Made by a program: the position numbers and the translations under genes. From assembly GCF_046000175.1 (NCBI RefSeq), contig NZ_JBEOMB010000007.1:1-64000 (forward strand): DNA of 64,000 nucleotides, read 5' to 3'. Source of the stretch: Rhodoplanes sp046000175 (GTDB taxonomy: Bacteria; Pseudomonadota; Alphaproteobacteria; Rhizobiales; Xanthobacteraceae). The notes beneath the pieces are model-generated. The model was not told the origin of the DNA. It saw only the letters and a program-made list of their open reading frames with translations, and made no database searches. Positions 1 through 7,164 of the stretch are shown here, one piece after another; the stretch's first letter is position 1, and every line of letters begins with the position of its first letter.

Positions 1-125
1 AAGAGCCGCGCGCCAGCGCGCACAGGCGTTAAAGAACTGCGCGCCAGCGCGCACAGGCGTTAAAGAACTGCGCGCCAGCGCGCACAGGCGTTAAAGAACT
101 GCGGGCCAGCGCGCACAGGCACCGA
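1..125. repeat. 31-bp tandem direct repeat, about four copies, cut by window edge
   Basis: Copies of a unit containing GCCAGCGCGCACAGGCG followed by TTAAAGAACTG begin at 12, 43, 74 and 105, a constant 31-bp period. The last copy diverges after about 16 bases and position 104 carries a G in place of C. The array continues past the left edge, so the copy number is unknown. Units abut without spacers, so it is not a CRISPR. It lies just beyond the 3' end of the leftward penicillin-binding-protein gene. Function is unknown; it may be a variable-number tandem repeat. Confidence 0.9.
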
Positions 126-165
126 GTCGCGGGCGCCGAGTCCGCCCCGCACTCCGCTCATCAGT

Positions 166-2607
166 TCAGCGGCCGCCGAGGCGGTCCAGGAACCAGCCGT
201 CTAGACCGGCGGCGGCCGCCGGGCGGAGCGGGCCGCCGACGGCGGAACCGCCCGAGGTGGGGGCCGGCCGCGGCGGCGGGGCGGCGGCGGCGCTGGCGCC
301 CCAGCCGGGCGCCGTGGCGTAGGCCGGCGCCGAAGGCGCGGACGGGGCCGACGACATGGGCCCCGGCGCGACGGCGGCGCCCGGGTTTCCCGCAGCGGCC
401 GGCGTAGATGCCGGCGGCGGCAGCGTCGCCGTGGTGCCGGAGAGGCCGACGAGATCGGCGACCGGCACGCCGTCGTGGGCGCTGCGCATGAACTTCGACC
501 ACGCCTCCACGGGCGGGCCGCCGCCCGTCATCTTCTTGGTCGGCGAGTTGTCGTCGTTGCCGAACCACACGGCCGTGACGAGATGCCCGGTAAAGCCGAC
601 GAACCAGGCGTCGCGGAAATCCTGGCTGGTGCCGGTCTTGCCGGCGACCGGCCAGCCCGGCACGGCGCTGCCGGCGCCGCGCGCGGTGCCGACCCGCACG
701 GTCTCGCGCATCATCTGATTCATCATCGCCACGGAGGCGGGCTCGATCACCCGGCCCAGCATCGACGACGGGCGGGCGTACAGCACCTTGCCCTTCGGCC
801 CGCGGATCTTCTGCACGACGTGCGGCACCGTGGCGACGCCGCCATTGGCGAACGGCGTGTAGGCGTTGGTGAGCTCCAGCACCGACACCTCCGAGGTGCC
901 GAGCGCCAGCGAGGCGTTGGGTTCGAGCTTGGAGGAGATGCCGAGCCGGTAGGCGGTCTTCGCCACCGCGGTCGGACCGAACTCCATGGTGAGCCGCACC
1001 GACACGGTGTTGAGAGAGTGCGCCAGCGCATTGGTCAGCGTGACGGGACCGTGATACTCGCGGCCGTAGTTCTCCGGCTTCCAGCCCTTGATCGCGATCG
1101 GCTTGTCGTCGCGCAGCGTGTCGGGCTTGAGGCCGCGCTCGATCGCGGTCAGATAGACGAACGGCTTGAACGCCGAGCCGGGCTGGCGCTTCGCCGCGAC
1201 GGCGCGGTTGAACTGGCTCTCCTGATAGTTCCGCCCGCCGACCAGCGCCCGCACGCCGCCCTCCGGCGTCATCGCGACGAGCGCGGCCTGACCGACCCCG
1301 AACCTCTCGCCGCGCTGGATCAGCGTGTCGATCACGGCGCGCTCGGCGAGAATCTGCAGGGCCGGGTCGATGGTCGTCTCGACGACCAGATCCTCCTCGA
1401 CGCGGCCGACGATGTCGTTGACCACGTCCATCACCCAGTCGGCGACGTAGCCGGCCGAGCCGCCGCCCGGCTTCACGACGCGCGGCGGATCGGCCATCGC
1501 GGCCTTGATGGTCGCGTCCGGCGCCATGCCCTCCTCGGCCATCGCGGCGAGCACGAGCTGGGCGCGGCGCTCGGCGCCGTCGTAGTTGCGGGTCGGCGCG
1601 AGCTTCGAGGGCGACTTGACGAGCCCGGCGAGCAGCGCCGCCTCGCCGACCGTCACCTCGCGGGCCGACTTGCCGAAGTAGCGCTGCGCCGCGCCTTCGA
1701 CCCCATACGCGCCGGAGCCGAAATAGACGCGGTTCAGGTAGAGCTCGAGGATCTCGCGCTTGGAGAACTTCTGCTCCAGCCACAGCGCCAGCATCACCTC
1801 CTCGAGCTTGCGCATCAGCGTGCGCTCCGGCCGCAGAAAGAGATTCTTGGCGAGCTGCTGCGTGATCGACGAGCCGCCCTGCGCGATGCCGCGATGCGCG
1901 ACGTTCGCCCACACGGCGCGGCCGAGCCCGATCAGGTCGATGCCGAAATGCGAGTAGAAGCGCCGGTCCTCGATGGCGATGAAGGCGTTGGGCAGATGCG
2001 CCGGCATCTCGCGCAGCGGGATCGCCGAGCCGCCCATGTCGCCGCGGCTCGCCATCAGGGTGCCGTCCATGCCGACGACCTGGACGTTGGGCGGGCGCTT
2101 GGGCACCTCGAGCGCGTGGATCGGCGGCAGATGCATCGCCACATAGACGAACAGGCCGCCCGCCGCGATCACGACCCACAGGCCGGCGACCGCCATCCAG
2201 TAGACGCCGCGCCCGAGCACCGAGCCCTTCGGGCCGCGGCCCTTGCCGCCCTTCCCCTTGCCGCCGCCCTTGCCGCCTTTGCCCGCCGCGGCCTTGGCGC
2301 CACCCGCCTTGCCGCCGCTCTTGCCGTCGCTCTTTTTGGCCGCGCCGCCGCCGGCGCCCCCGCCCTTCCCGGTCGCCTGCGCCATGGCCGGCTCCTCGTC
2401 GACATCGAAGGCGTCGATCTCGTCGTCGCGCCGCCGTTTTCCCGAGCGCGGCACCCCCACCTGAGCGTCCTCGTCGACGACGATCACGGGCGCCTTGGAT
2501 CTTTTGGGTTCGCCTTTCTGCGGCGGCTTCACCGCGGGGGCGCGCGCGGCCGTGCTCTTCGATGCCGCCCCGGCTCCGGCGTCTCGCGTGCTCTTCGGCG
2601 GCGCCAT
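166..2607 (-). CDS. Class A penicillin-binding protein, PBP1A family (bifunctional transglycosylase/transpeptidase)
   Basis: Polymerises and cross-links peptidoglycan at the outer face of the inner membrane. The 813-residue product has a basic Lys/Gly/Ala-rich cytoplasmic tail (about 1-130) and one membrane segment (about 135-157). The glycosyltransferase domain shows EDRRFYSHFG (from 213) and GGSSITQQ (about 244-251). The transpeptidase domain shows the SxxK serine in SAFK (478-481), an SLN motif (531-533) and KTGT (657-660). A Pro/Ala/Ser-rich tail follows. The ATG at 2607 is chosen because GGGGAG lies 5 nt upstream; an in-frame start 16 codons earlier has no such site. Single gene, apparently monocistronic. 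Family assignment is firm; which PBP1 paralogue it is remains uncertain. Confidence 0.95.
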   Translation of the reverse strand: MAPPKSTRDAGAGAASKSTAARAPAVKPPQKGEPKRSKAPVIVVDEDAQVGVPRSGKRRRDDEIDAFDVDEEPAMAQATGKGGGAGGGAAKKSDGKSGGKAGGAKAAAGKGGKGGGKGKGGKGRGPKGSVLGRGVYWMAVAGLWVVIAAGGLFVYVAMHLPPIHALEVPKRPPNVQVVGMDGTLMASRGDMGGSAIPLREMPAHLPNAFIAIEDRRFYSHFGIDLIGLGRAVWANVAHRGIAQGGSSITQQLAKNLFLRPERTLMRKLEEVMLALWLEQKFSKREILELYLNRVYFGSGAYGVEGAAQRYFGKSAREVTVGEAALLAGLVKSPSKLAPTRNYDGAERRAQLVLAAMAEEGMAPDATIKAAMADPPRVVKPGGGSAGYVADWVMDVVNDIVGRVEEDLVVETTIDPALQILAERAVIDTLIQRGERFGVGQAALVAMTPEGGVRALVGGRNYQESQFNRAVAAKRQPGSAFKPFVYLTAIERGLKPDTLRDDKPIAIKGWKPENYGREYHGPVTLTNALAHSLNTVSVRLTMEFGPTAVAKTAYRLGISSKLEPNASLALGTSEVSVLELTNAYTPFANGGVATVPHVVQKIRGPKGKVLYARPSSMLGRVIEPASVAMMNQMMRETVRVGTARGAGSAVPGWPVAGKTGTSQDFRDAWFVGFTGHLVTAVWFGNDDNSPTKKMTGGGPPVEAWSKFMRSAHDGVPVADLVGLSGTTATLPPPASTPAAAGNPGAAVAPGPMSSAPSAPSAPAYATAPGWGASAAAAPPPRPAPTSGGSAVGGPLRPAAAAGLDGWFLDRLGGR

Positions 2608-3037
2608 GACACTCCCCGGCCGGACCGCCTTTCGGCACCCGGATTTCACCGGCAAGCGCCGGCAACCGACGCCCCCACGACGCCGGCATGTCCCCGCGTG
2701 AGCGTAGCGAGCGCGCGCTTAAGTGCGGGTTAAGGCAAGAGGCTCGCGCTCCGGTCGACGCCGGCTGCGGGCCGCCTCGACCCTAAGATTCATGGATAAC
2801 GAGGAATTACCTCGAACTTTAGCGATCGGCCGTTGTCGCGGCGAGGCAGCTGGCTGACACTCGCCCTGGACGTGAGGGTGCGGCGCGCAACCGCCGTGTC
2901 CGGGCCGAACCGGCCATCACGACGACCGGCGTCAGAAGACCGGCAAGCCACACCGTCGACCGCGGCGCCACCGACCGATGCAGCGTCGGAAACGGCACCG
3001 TCGAGAAACGGCACCATCGACAGCGAGAGGAACCGAG
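2608..3037. other. Divergent intergenic region between PBP gene and secreted-protein gene
   Basis: This 430-bp spacer must hold the promoters of both flanking genes. A stretch around 2785-2820 is clearly less GC-rich and contains the inverted repeat CGAGG-aatta-CCTCG (2800-2814), a possible operator. I could not assign convincing -35/-10 boxes, and no coding potential beyond shadow frames is evident. Confidence 0.5.
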
Positions 3038-3580
3038 ATGAAGCGTATCGCGTACACGATGCTGATCGCCGGGGCGGCGACCCTGGCGTTTTCGCCCGCG
3101 GCCTCGGCGCAGCGGTGGCACGGCCCCGGGATGTATCGGGGCGGCGGCTACGGCGTCGCCGGGCGCACCTGGGTGCGCCCCCCGATGGCGCGCGGCTACG
3201 GCGTCTATCGGGCCGGCTGGCGCGGCACCGGCGTCCGCTCCTATGGCTGGCGGGCGGCGGCGTGGCGCGGCTACGGCCCGCGCGCCTATGGCTGGCGGGG
3301 CTATGGCTATCGCCCGTGGGCGCCGGCCGCGATCGGCGCCGGCGTCGCCGCGGCGGCCGTCTACGGCGCCACCGCCGGCTATGCGCCCGGGTACGGGTAT
3401 GGGTACGGGTACGGCGGCGCCGCGCCGGTGGTCTCGTCCGGCTGGGGCACCGGCTGCGGCGCCACCTTCGGCACCGGCTGCGGCTGGTCGGGCTACGCGC
3501 CCGTCACCTACGCGGTGCCGGTCGGCTATGGCTGCGGCGGCTGCGGCTACGCCGTCGTCTATCGCCCCGGCTGCTGCTGA
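3038..3580 (+). CDS. Small secreted Gly/Tyr/Arg-rich protein
   Basis: Unrecognised 180-residue protein. An N-terminal signal peptide (about 1-24, Lys-Arg then a hydrophobic stretch ending ASAQ) points to export. The mature part is dominated by Gly, Tyr, Arg and Trp in irregular repeats such as YGWRGYG and a GYGYGYGYGG run. Ala-rich residues about 93-110 could form a membrane or beta segment. The C-terminal third has seven Cys residues, including CGGCG and a terminal CC. The start at 3038 follows GAGAGGAA; an in-frame ATG 20 codons upstream lacks a ribosome site and would hide the signal peptide. Such low-complexity envelope proteins are common in rhizobial relatives, but no function is established from the sequence. 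Confidence 0.75.
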   Translation: MKRIAYTMLIAGAATLAFSPAASAQRWHGPGMYRGGGYGVAGRTWVRPPMARGYGVYRAGWRGTGVRSYGWRAAAWRGYGPRAYGWRGYGYRPWAPAAIGAGVAAAAVYGATAGYAPGYGYGYGYGGAAPVVSSGWGTGCGATFGTGCGWSGYAPVTYAVPVGYGCGGCGYAVVYRPGCC

Positions 3581-3628
3581 TCTCGCGACAGGGTGGCGCC
3601 GGCGTCACGCCGAGGCGCCCCCTCTCCA

Positions 3629-3654
3629 CCTCTCCCCCGCATGCGGGGGAGAGG
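3629..3654. terminator. GC-rich hairpin between convergent genes (possible bidirectional terminator / repeat)
   Basis: Perfect 12-bp arms CCTCTCCCCCGC / GCGGGGGAGAGG separated by AT. It sits between the 3' ends of the secreted-protein gene and the leftward Bug receptor. No T-run follows, so termination is inferred from position. The same CTCTCCCC-type palindrome recurs at 19760, 28953 and 44218, so it is also a dispersed repeat. Confidence 0.5.
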
Positions 3655-3722
3655 GCGGGCTGCGGATCGGCGCGACACCCTGCCCGAACCGCCCGCGGAA
3701 CGATCCCCGGCGACGCGCCGCC

Positions 3723-4700
3723 TCACTTCAACTCGATCTTGGCGGCCTTGATCACCGGGCCCCACTTGTCGGCCTCGGCCTTCATGAAGGCGGCGAAATC
3801 CTTCGGCGTGGAGCCGACCGCGACCGAGCCGGTCTTCTTCAGATAGGCCTCGACGGTCGGGTCCTTGAGGGCCGCAGCGACGTCCTTCTGGATCTTCTCC
3901 ACCAGGGCCGGGTCCATGCCCTTGGGCCCGAGCAGGCCCCACCAGACGGCGGTATCGAAGCCGGCGACGCCCGCCTCGGCGACGGTCGGCACGTTCGGCA
4001 GGGCCGGCGAGCGCACCCCGGTCGTCACCGCGAGCGCCCGCACGGTGCCGCCCTCGAGCTGCCCGACCACCTCGGCCATCGGGTTGATGCTCATCGGGAT
4101 CTCGCCGGCGATCACCGACATCAGCGCCGGCGCGCCGCCCTTGTAGGGGATGGCGACGATCTTCACCTTGGCCATGTGGTTGAGGAGCTCGCCGGCGAGA
4201 TGCGCCGAGGTGCCGATGCCCGACATGCCGTAGGACAGCGCGTCCGGCTTCGCCCGCGCCTGGTCGAGCAGCTCCTTCAGGCTCTTCACCGGGCTCGCCT
4301 TCGCCACGTTGATGGTGAGCGGCGAATAGGCGACCTCGGTGATCGGCGTGAAGTCGGCGAAGGTGTCGTAGGGGAGCTTCGGATAGAAGAACTGGTTGAG
4401 CGGATGGCCGCTGGCGACCAGCAGCAGCGTGGTGCCGTCGGCGGGCGACTGGATCAGCGCCTGCGAGGCGATGATGCCGCCGGCGCCGGGCCGGTTGTCG
4501 ACGACGATCTGCTGGCCCCAGGTCTTCGACACCGCCTGGCCGACCGTGCGGGCCAGCACGTCGACGGCGCCGCCCGCCGCATAGGGCACCAGGATGTGCA
4601 CGGGCTTGGTGGGGAACGACTGGGCCGGCGCGACGGAGGGCGCGGCGGCGACGAGGGGCAGCGCCAGCGCGGCGAGCGCGAGGCGTCTCGTGAAGGTCAT
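3723..4700 (-). CDS. Bug/TctC-family tricarboxylate transporter periplasmic receptor (1)
   Basis: Periplasmic solute receptor of the tripartite tricarboxylate transporter type, 325 residues, the usual Bug length. A signal peptide (about 1-27) ends near APAQS. The mature protein starts with the typical PTKPVHILVPYAAGG glycine-rich loop and continues with VVDNRPGAGG, both characteristic of Bug proteins and involved in ligand carboxylate binding in the family. The ATG at 4700 has GGGAGA upstream; a longer open frame exists upstream but lacks a signal-peptide-compatible start. It lies about 200 bp downstream of a second Bug gene on the same strand. No TctA/TctB membrane genes are present here, so its partner is presumably elsewhere. 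Ligand unknown. Confidence 0.92.
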   Translation of the reverse strand: MTFTRRLALAALALPLVAAAPSVAPAQSFPTKPVHILVPYAAGGAVDVLARTVGQAVSKTWGQQIVVDNRPGAGGIIASQALIQSPADGTTLLLVASGHPLNQFFYPKLPYDTFADFTPITEVAYSPLTINVAKASPVKSLKELLDQARAKPDALSYGMSGIGTSAHLAGELLNHMAKVKIVAIPYKGGAPALMSVIAGEIPMSINPMAEVVGQLEGGTVRALAVTTGVRSPALPNVPTVAEAGVAGFDTAVWWGLLGPKGMDPALVEKIQKDVAAALKDPTVEAYLKKTGSVAVGSTPKDFAAFMKAEADKWGPVIKAAKIELK

Positions 4701-4897
4701 CGGCGATCTCCCTGGAGGTCGCGCCGGCTCGGCGGAGGGGCCGCCGCCGGCGCGTCGAAGCGGTTGGCAGCCGGAGGCTGCGCCCGGGGCAGTGATGATG
4801 CAAATGGTTCGTTTTGCGCGATTGAGCAATCTTGTGCATCTATCGCCGACCGACGCGCGGCCGGATCGCCGCCGGCCGCCGCCCCGGGCTTGTCGCC

Positions 4898-5920
4898 TCA
4901 GTTCGGGGTGATGTTGGCGGCCTTGATCACCGGCAGCCACTTGTCCATCTCGGCCTTGTGGTAGGCCGTGAAGCCGTCCGGCGTCTGGTGGGCGGCGGGC
5001 GGGATCTCCTGGGCGATCTCGGCGTAACGCGCCTTCACCTTGGGATCGGCGAGCGCCTCGCGCACCGCCGCGCCGAGTTTCTCCAGCACCTCCTTGGGCG
5101 TCCCCTTCGGCGCCCACATCCCCTGCCAGACCGAGACCTGGAAGCCGGGCAGCCCCGCCTCCTCGGTGGTCGGCAGATCGGGCAGCACGGCGAGGCGGGT
5201 CGGCGAGGTCACGGCGTAGGCCTTCACGGTGCCGGCGCGGATCTGCGGCAGCGCGCCCGACGTCTGCTCGATCATGGTGTCGAGATGGCCGGCGACGACG
5301 TCCTTGAGGCCGGGCGCCGAGCCGCGATACGGCACGAACTGGAACTTCACCCCGATCTTGTCCTGGAACGTGAGCCCCGAGACGTGGCCGGGCGCACCGA
5401 CCCCGCCGGTCGCCATGGTCGGACCGGGCTGGCTCTTCAGCCAGGCGATCAGCTCCTTCAGATTGGTCGCGGGCACGTCCTTCTTCGACAGGATGATCTG
5501 CGGCCCGGCCGCGAGCTGGGCGACGGGCGCGAAGTCGCCGAACAGGTCGTGATTGAGGTTCGGATAGATGCCGGCGTTGACGACGTAGTGGTTCCAGCCG
5601 CCGATGCCGAGCGTGTAGCCGTCGGCCGGCGAGCGGGCGACCCGGCCGGTGCCGATGGTGCCGGACGCCCCGCCGACATTCTCGACCACGACCGTGGCGC
5701 CGCCGAGGGCCGCCGCCATGCGCTCCGTCACGATGCGGGCGATGGTGTCGGTCGGCCCGCCGGCGCTGGCGGCGACGATAACCGTGATGGGACGGCTGGG
5801 ATAGGTTTCGGCGGCGGCATCCTCGACGAGGACGCCCTGCACGACCAGGCCGAGCGCGAGGACGCCTTGCACGAGGACGGCACCGGCCGCGCGAGCGGCC
5901 AGGACGAGCACTGATTTCAT
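4898..5920 (-). CDS. Bug/TctC-family tricarboxylate transporter periplasmic receptor (2)
   Basis: Second Bug-type receptor, 340 residues. The signal peptide is long (about 1-37, two Leu/Val/Ala-rich runs). Hallmarks are the ITVIVAASAGGPTD loop, VVENVGGASG and the PYRGSAPGL segment of the second lobe. Start ATG at 5920 is preceded by GGAG 8 nt upstream. It is clearly diverged from the neighbour at 3723-4700, so this is not a recent duplication. In beta- and alphaproteobacteria such orphan receptors bind carboxylates or related metabolites; the ligand cannot be read from sequence. Confidence 0.92.
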   Translation of the reverse strand: MKSVLVLAARAAGAVLVQGVLALGLVVQGVLVEDAAAETYPSRPITVIVAASAGGPTDTIARIVTERMAAALGGATVVVENVGGASGTIGTGRVARSPADGYTLGIGGWNHYVVNAGIYPNLNHDLFGDFAPVAQLAAGPQIILSKKDVPATNLKELIAWLKSQPGPTMATGGVGAPGHVSGLTFQDKIGVKFQFVPYRGSAPGLKDVVAGHLDTMIEQTSGALPQIRAGTVKAYAVTSPTRLAVLPDLPTTEEAGLPGFQVSVWQGMWAPKGTPKEVLEKLGAAVREALADPKVKARYAEIAQEIPPAAHQTPDGFTAYHKAEMDKWLPVIKAANITPN

Positions 5921-6357
5921 GTCGCAGACTCCGTGTCGACGGACAAACCGGTGGCGAGCGCGGACGAGGTGGAGAACGAAGGCGACGTCGCGAGCATCAG
6001 AAAAGTCGCGAGCGTCGGAAGAGGCGGCGAGCGAAGGCGTGGCGGCGAGCCCGCACCGCGCCCGCGAGGAAGCGCCCGAAGCGTAGCATGCCCACCTGGT
6101 ATGAAAAGCTGGTCGGAGCGTCGCACGGCCGCGACGTGATCAGATTCGTATTGTGCGGTGCATTCGATGCGATGCGAGAACGGGCGGCGCAAATCGCGCT
6201 GCGGAACGTCGCAGCCCGCCAGCCAGGCGGTGCAAGTGCCGGATGGCAGGAGGATGCCGCCCGCCGGCGGACCGAATGGGGCTTTTCTCGCACCGCACAC
6301 CGACTATGATGCGGGCGATCGCCTCCCCCGATTCATAGCCGGACCGGCCGATACCCC
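5921..6357. other. Divergent intergenic region between Bug receptor and the wH-ATPase-nuclease cassette
   Basis: 437 bp without a convincing gene. It is locally less GC-rich around 6090-6180, where promoters for the leftward Bug gene and the rightward cassette probably lie. The segment around 6098-6110 (CACCTGGTATGAA) resembles half of a GntR-type operator, a weak resemblance only. No tRNA, attachment site or insertion sequence seen. Confidence 0.45.
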
Positions 6358-7164
6358 ATGGCTTCCCTCGACGACCTTTCGCCGGCCATCGCCGCCGCAG
6401 GAGACGCCGGCGTCACGCTCGGCGCGCTGAAGACGAAATTCGTGGGCAGTGCGAAAGGCGGCCGTGCGGAGCGCGAGGCCGCGCTGCGCGAAACGCTCGC
6501 GGCGCTGACCCGCGAGGGGGCGATCTGGGGGCCGGTGCGGCACGGCGGCACGCAGTATTATTTCGGCCGCGGCCGCGGGCCGTCGATCGAGACGGCGAGC
6601 GCCATCGTGGTGCGGCTGGTGCTGCAGTCGGGCACCAAGCTGGTGTCGAAGCCGGGGCTCGCGAAGAAGGTCACCGGCATGCACCGGCGGTTCTTTCCCG
6701 ACGCGCTCAAGCACGCGGTGGCGGGCCGGGCGATCGTCGAATTGTCGTGCGGCACGTCGAAATACTATCTGCACCGGGACGTCGCGGCGGAGCGGTTCGG
6801 CTTCGATGCGCCGGATGGCACCGACGCCACGGCGGACCGCGGCGCGCCGCAGACCGCACCGGCGCCCGGTCCGGCCCCGCCTGCCGCGCCCGCCCCGACC
6901 TTCGAAACCCTCCTCCCGGCCTATCGCCGCATCAAGGCCGAGCAGGGCGGCTTCTCGGCCGTGAAGATCCTGGATCTGGAGACGGCGCTGGGAGCATCGC
7001 GTGAAAGCCTGCATGCGCTGCTGCTCGCCGAGGCGAAGGCCGGCCGCGTGTCGCTGCATCCGACCACCTCGGTCGAGCTGCCCGCGGCCGTGATCGCGGC
7101 CGGCATCCGGATCGCGGGCTTCTCCGAGCCGTTCGTCACCGTCGTCGTCAAGGACGAGCGATGA
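6358..7164 (+). CDS. Unknown protein with three predicted winged-helix-like modules; first gene of nuclease-translocase cassette
   Basis: 268 residues, no family I recognise. It reads as three similar modules. Residues about 5-70 end in a basic hairpin with GTQYYF; about 80-140 end in GTSKYYL; about 182-245 end in VSLHPTTSVEL. Each looks like helix-helix-helix followed by a beta wing, and the YY motif after a Gly-Thr turn repeats in the first two. A Pro/Ala linker (about 152-181) separates modules two and three. This suggests a DNA- or partner-binding adaptor. The stop overlaps the next gene's start as ATGA, indicating translational coupling. The ribosome site before 6358 is weak. Winged-helix assignment is inference from pattern, not from a search. 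Confidence 0.8.
   Translation: MASLDDLSPAIAAAGDAGVTLGALKTKFVGSAKGGRAEREAALRETLAALTREGAIWGPVRHGGTQYYFGRGRGPSIETASAIVVRLVLQSGTKLVSKPGLAKKVTGMHRRFFPDALKHAVAGRAIVELSCGTSKYYLHRDVAAERFGFDAPDGTDATADRGAPQTAPAPGPAPPAAPAPTFETLLPAYRRIKAEQGGFSAVKILDLETALGASRESLHALLLAEAKAGRVSLHPTTSVELPAAVIAAGIRIAGFSEPFVTVVVKDER

Noticed and set aside
1..125. Possible CRISPR array
   Set aside because: The 31-bp units are contiguous with no unique spacers.
161..2689. An 842-residue open frame overlapping the PBP gene, and a 752-residue frame on the other strand
   Set aside because: Arg/Gly/Ala-rich translation without domains, typical of high-GC shadow frames; the PBP frame has all catalytic motifs.
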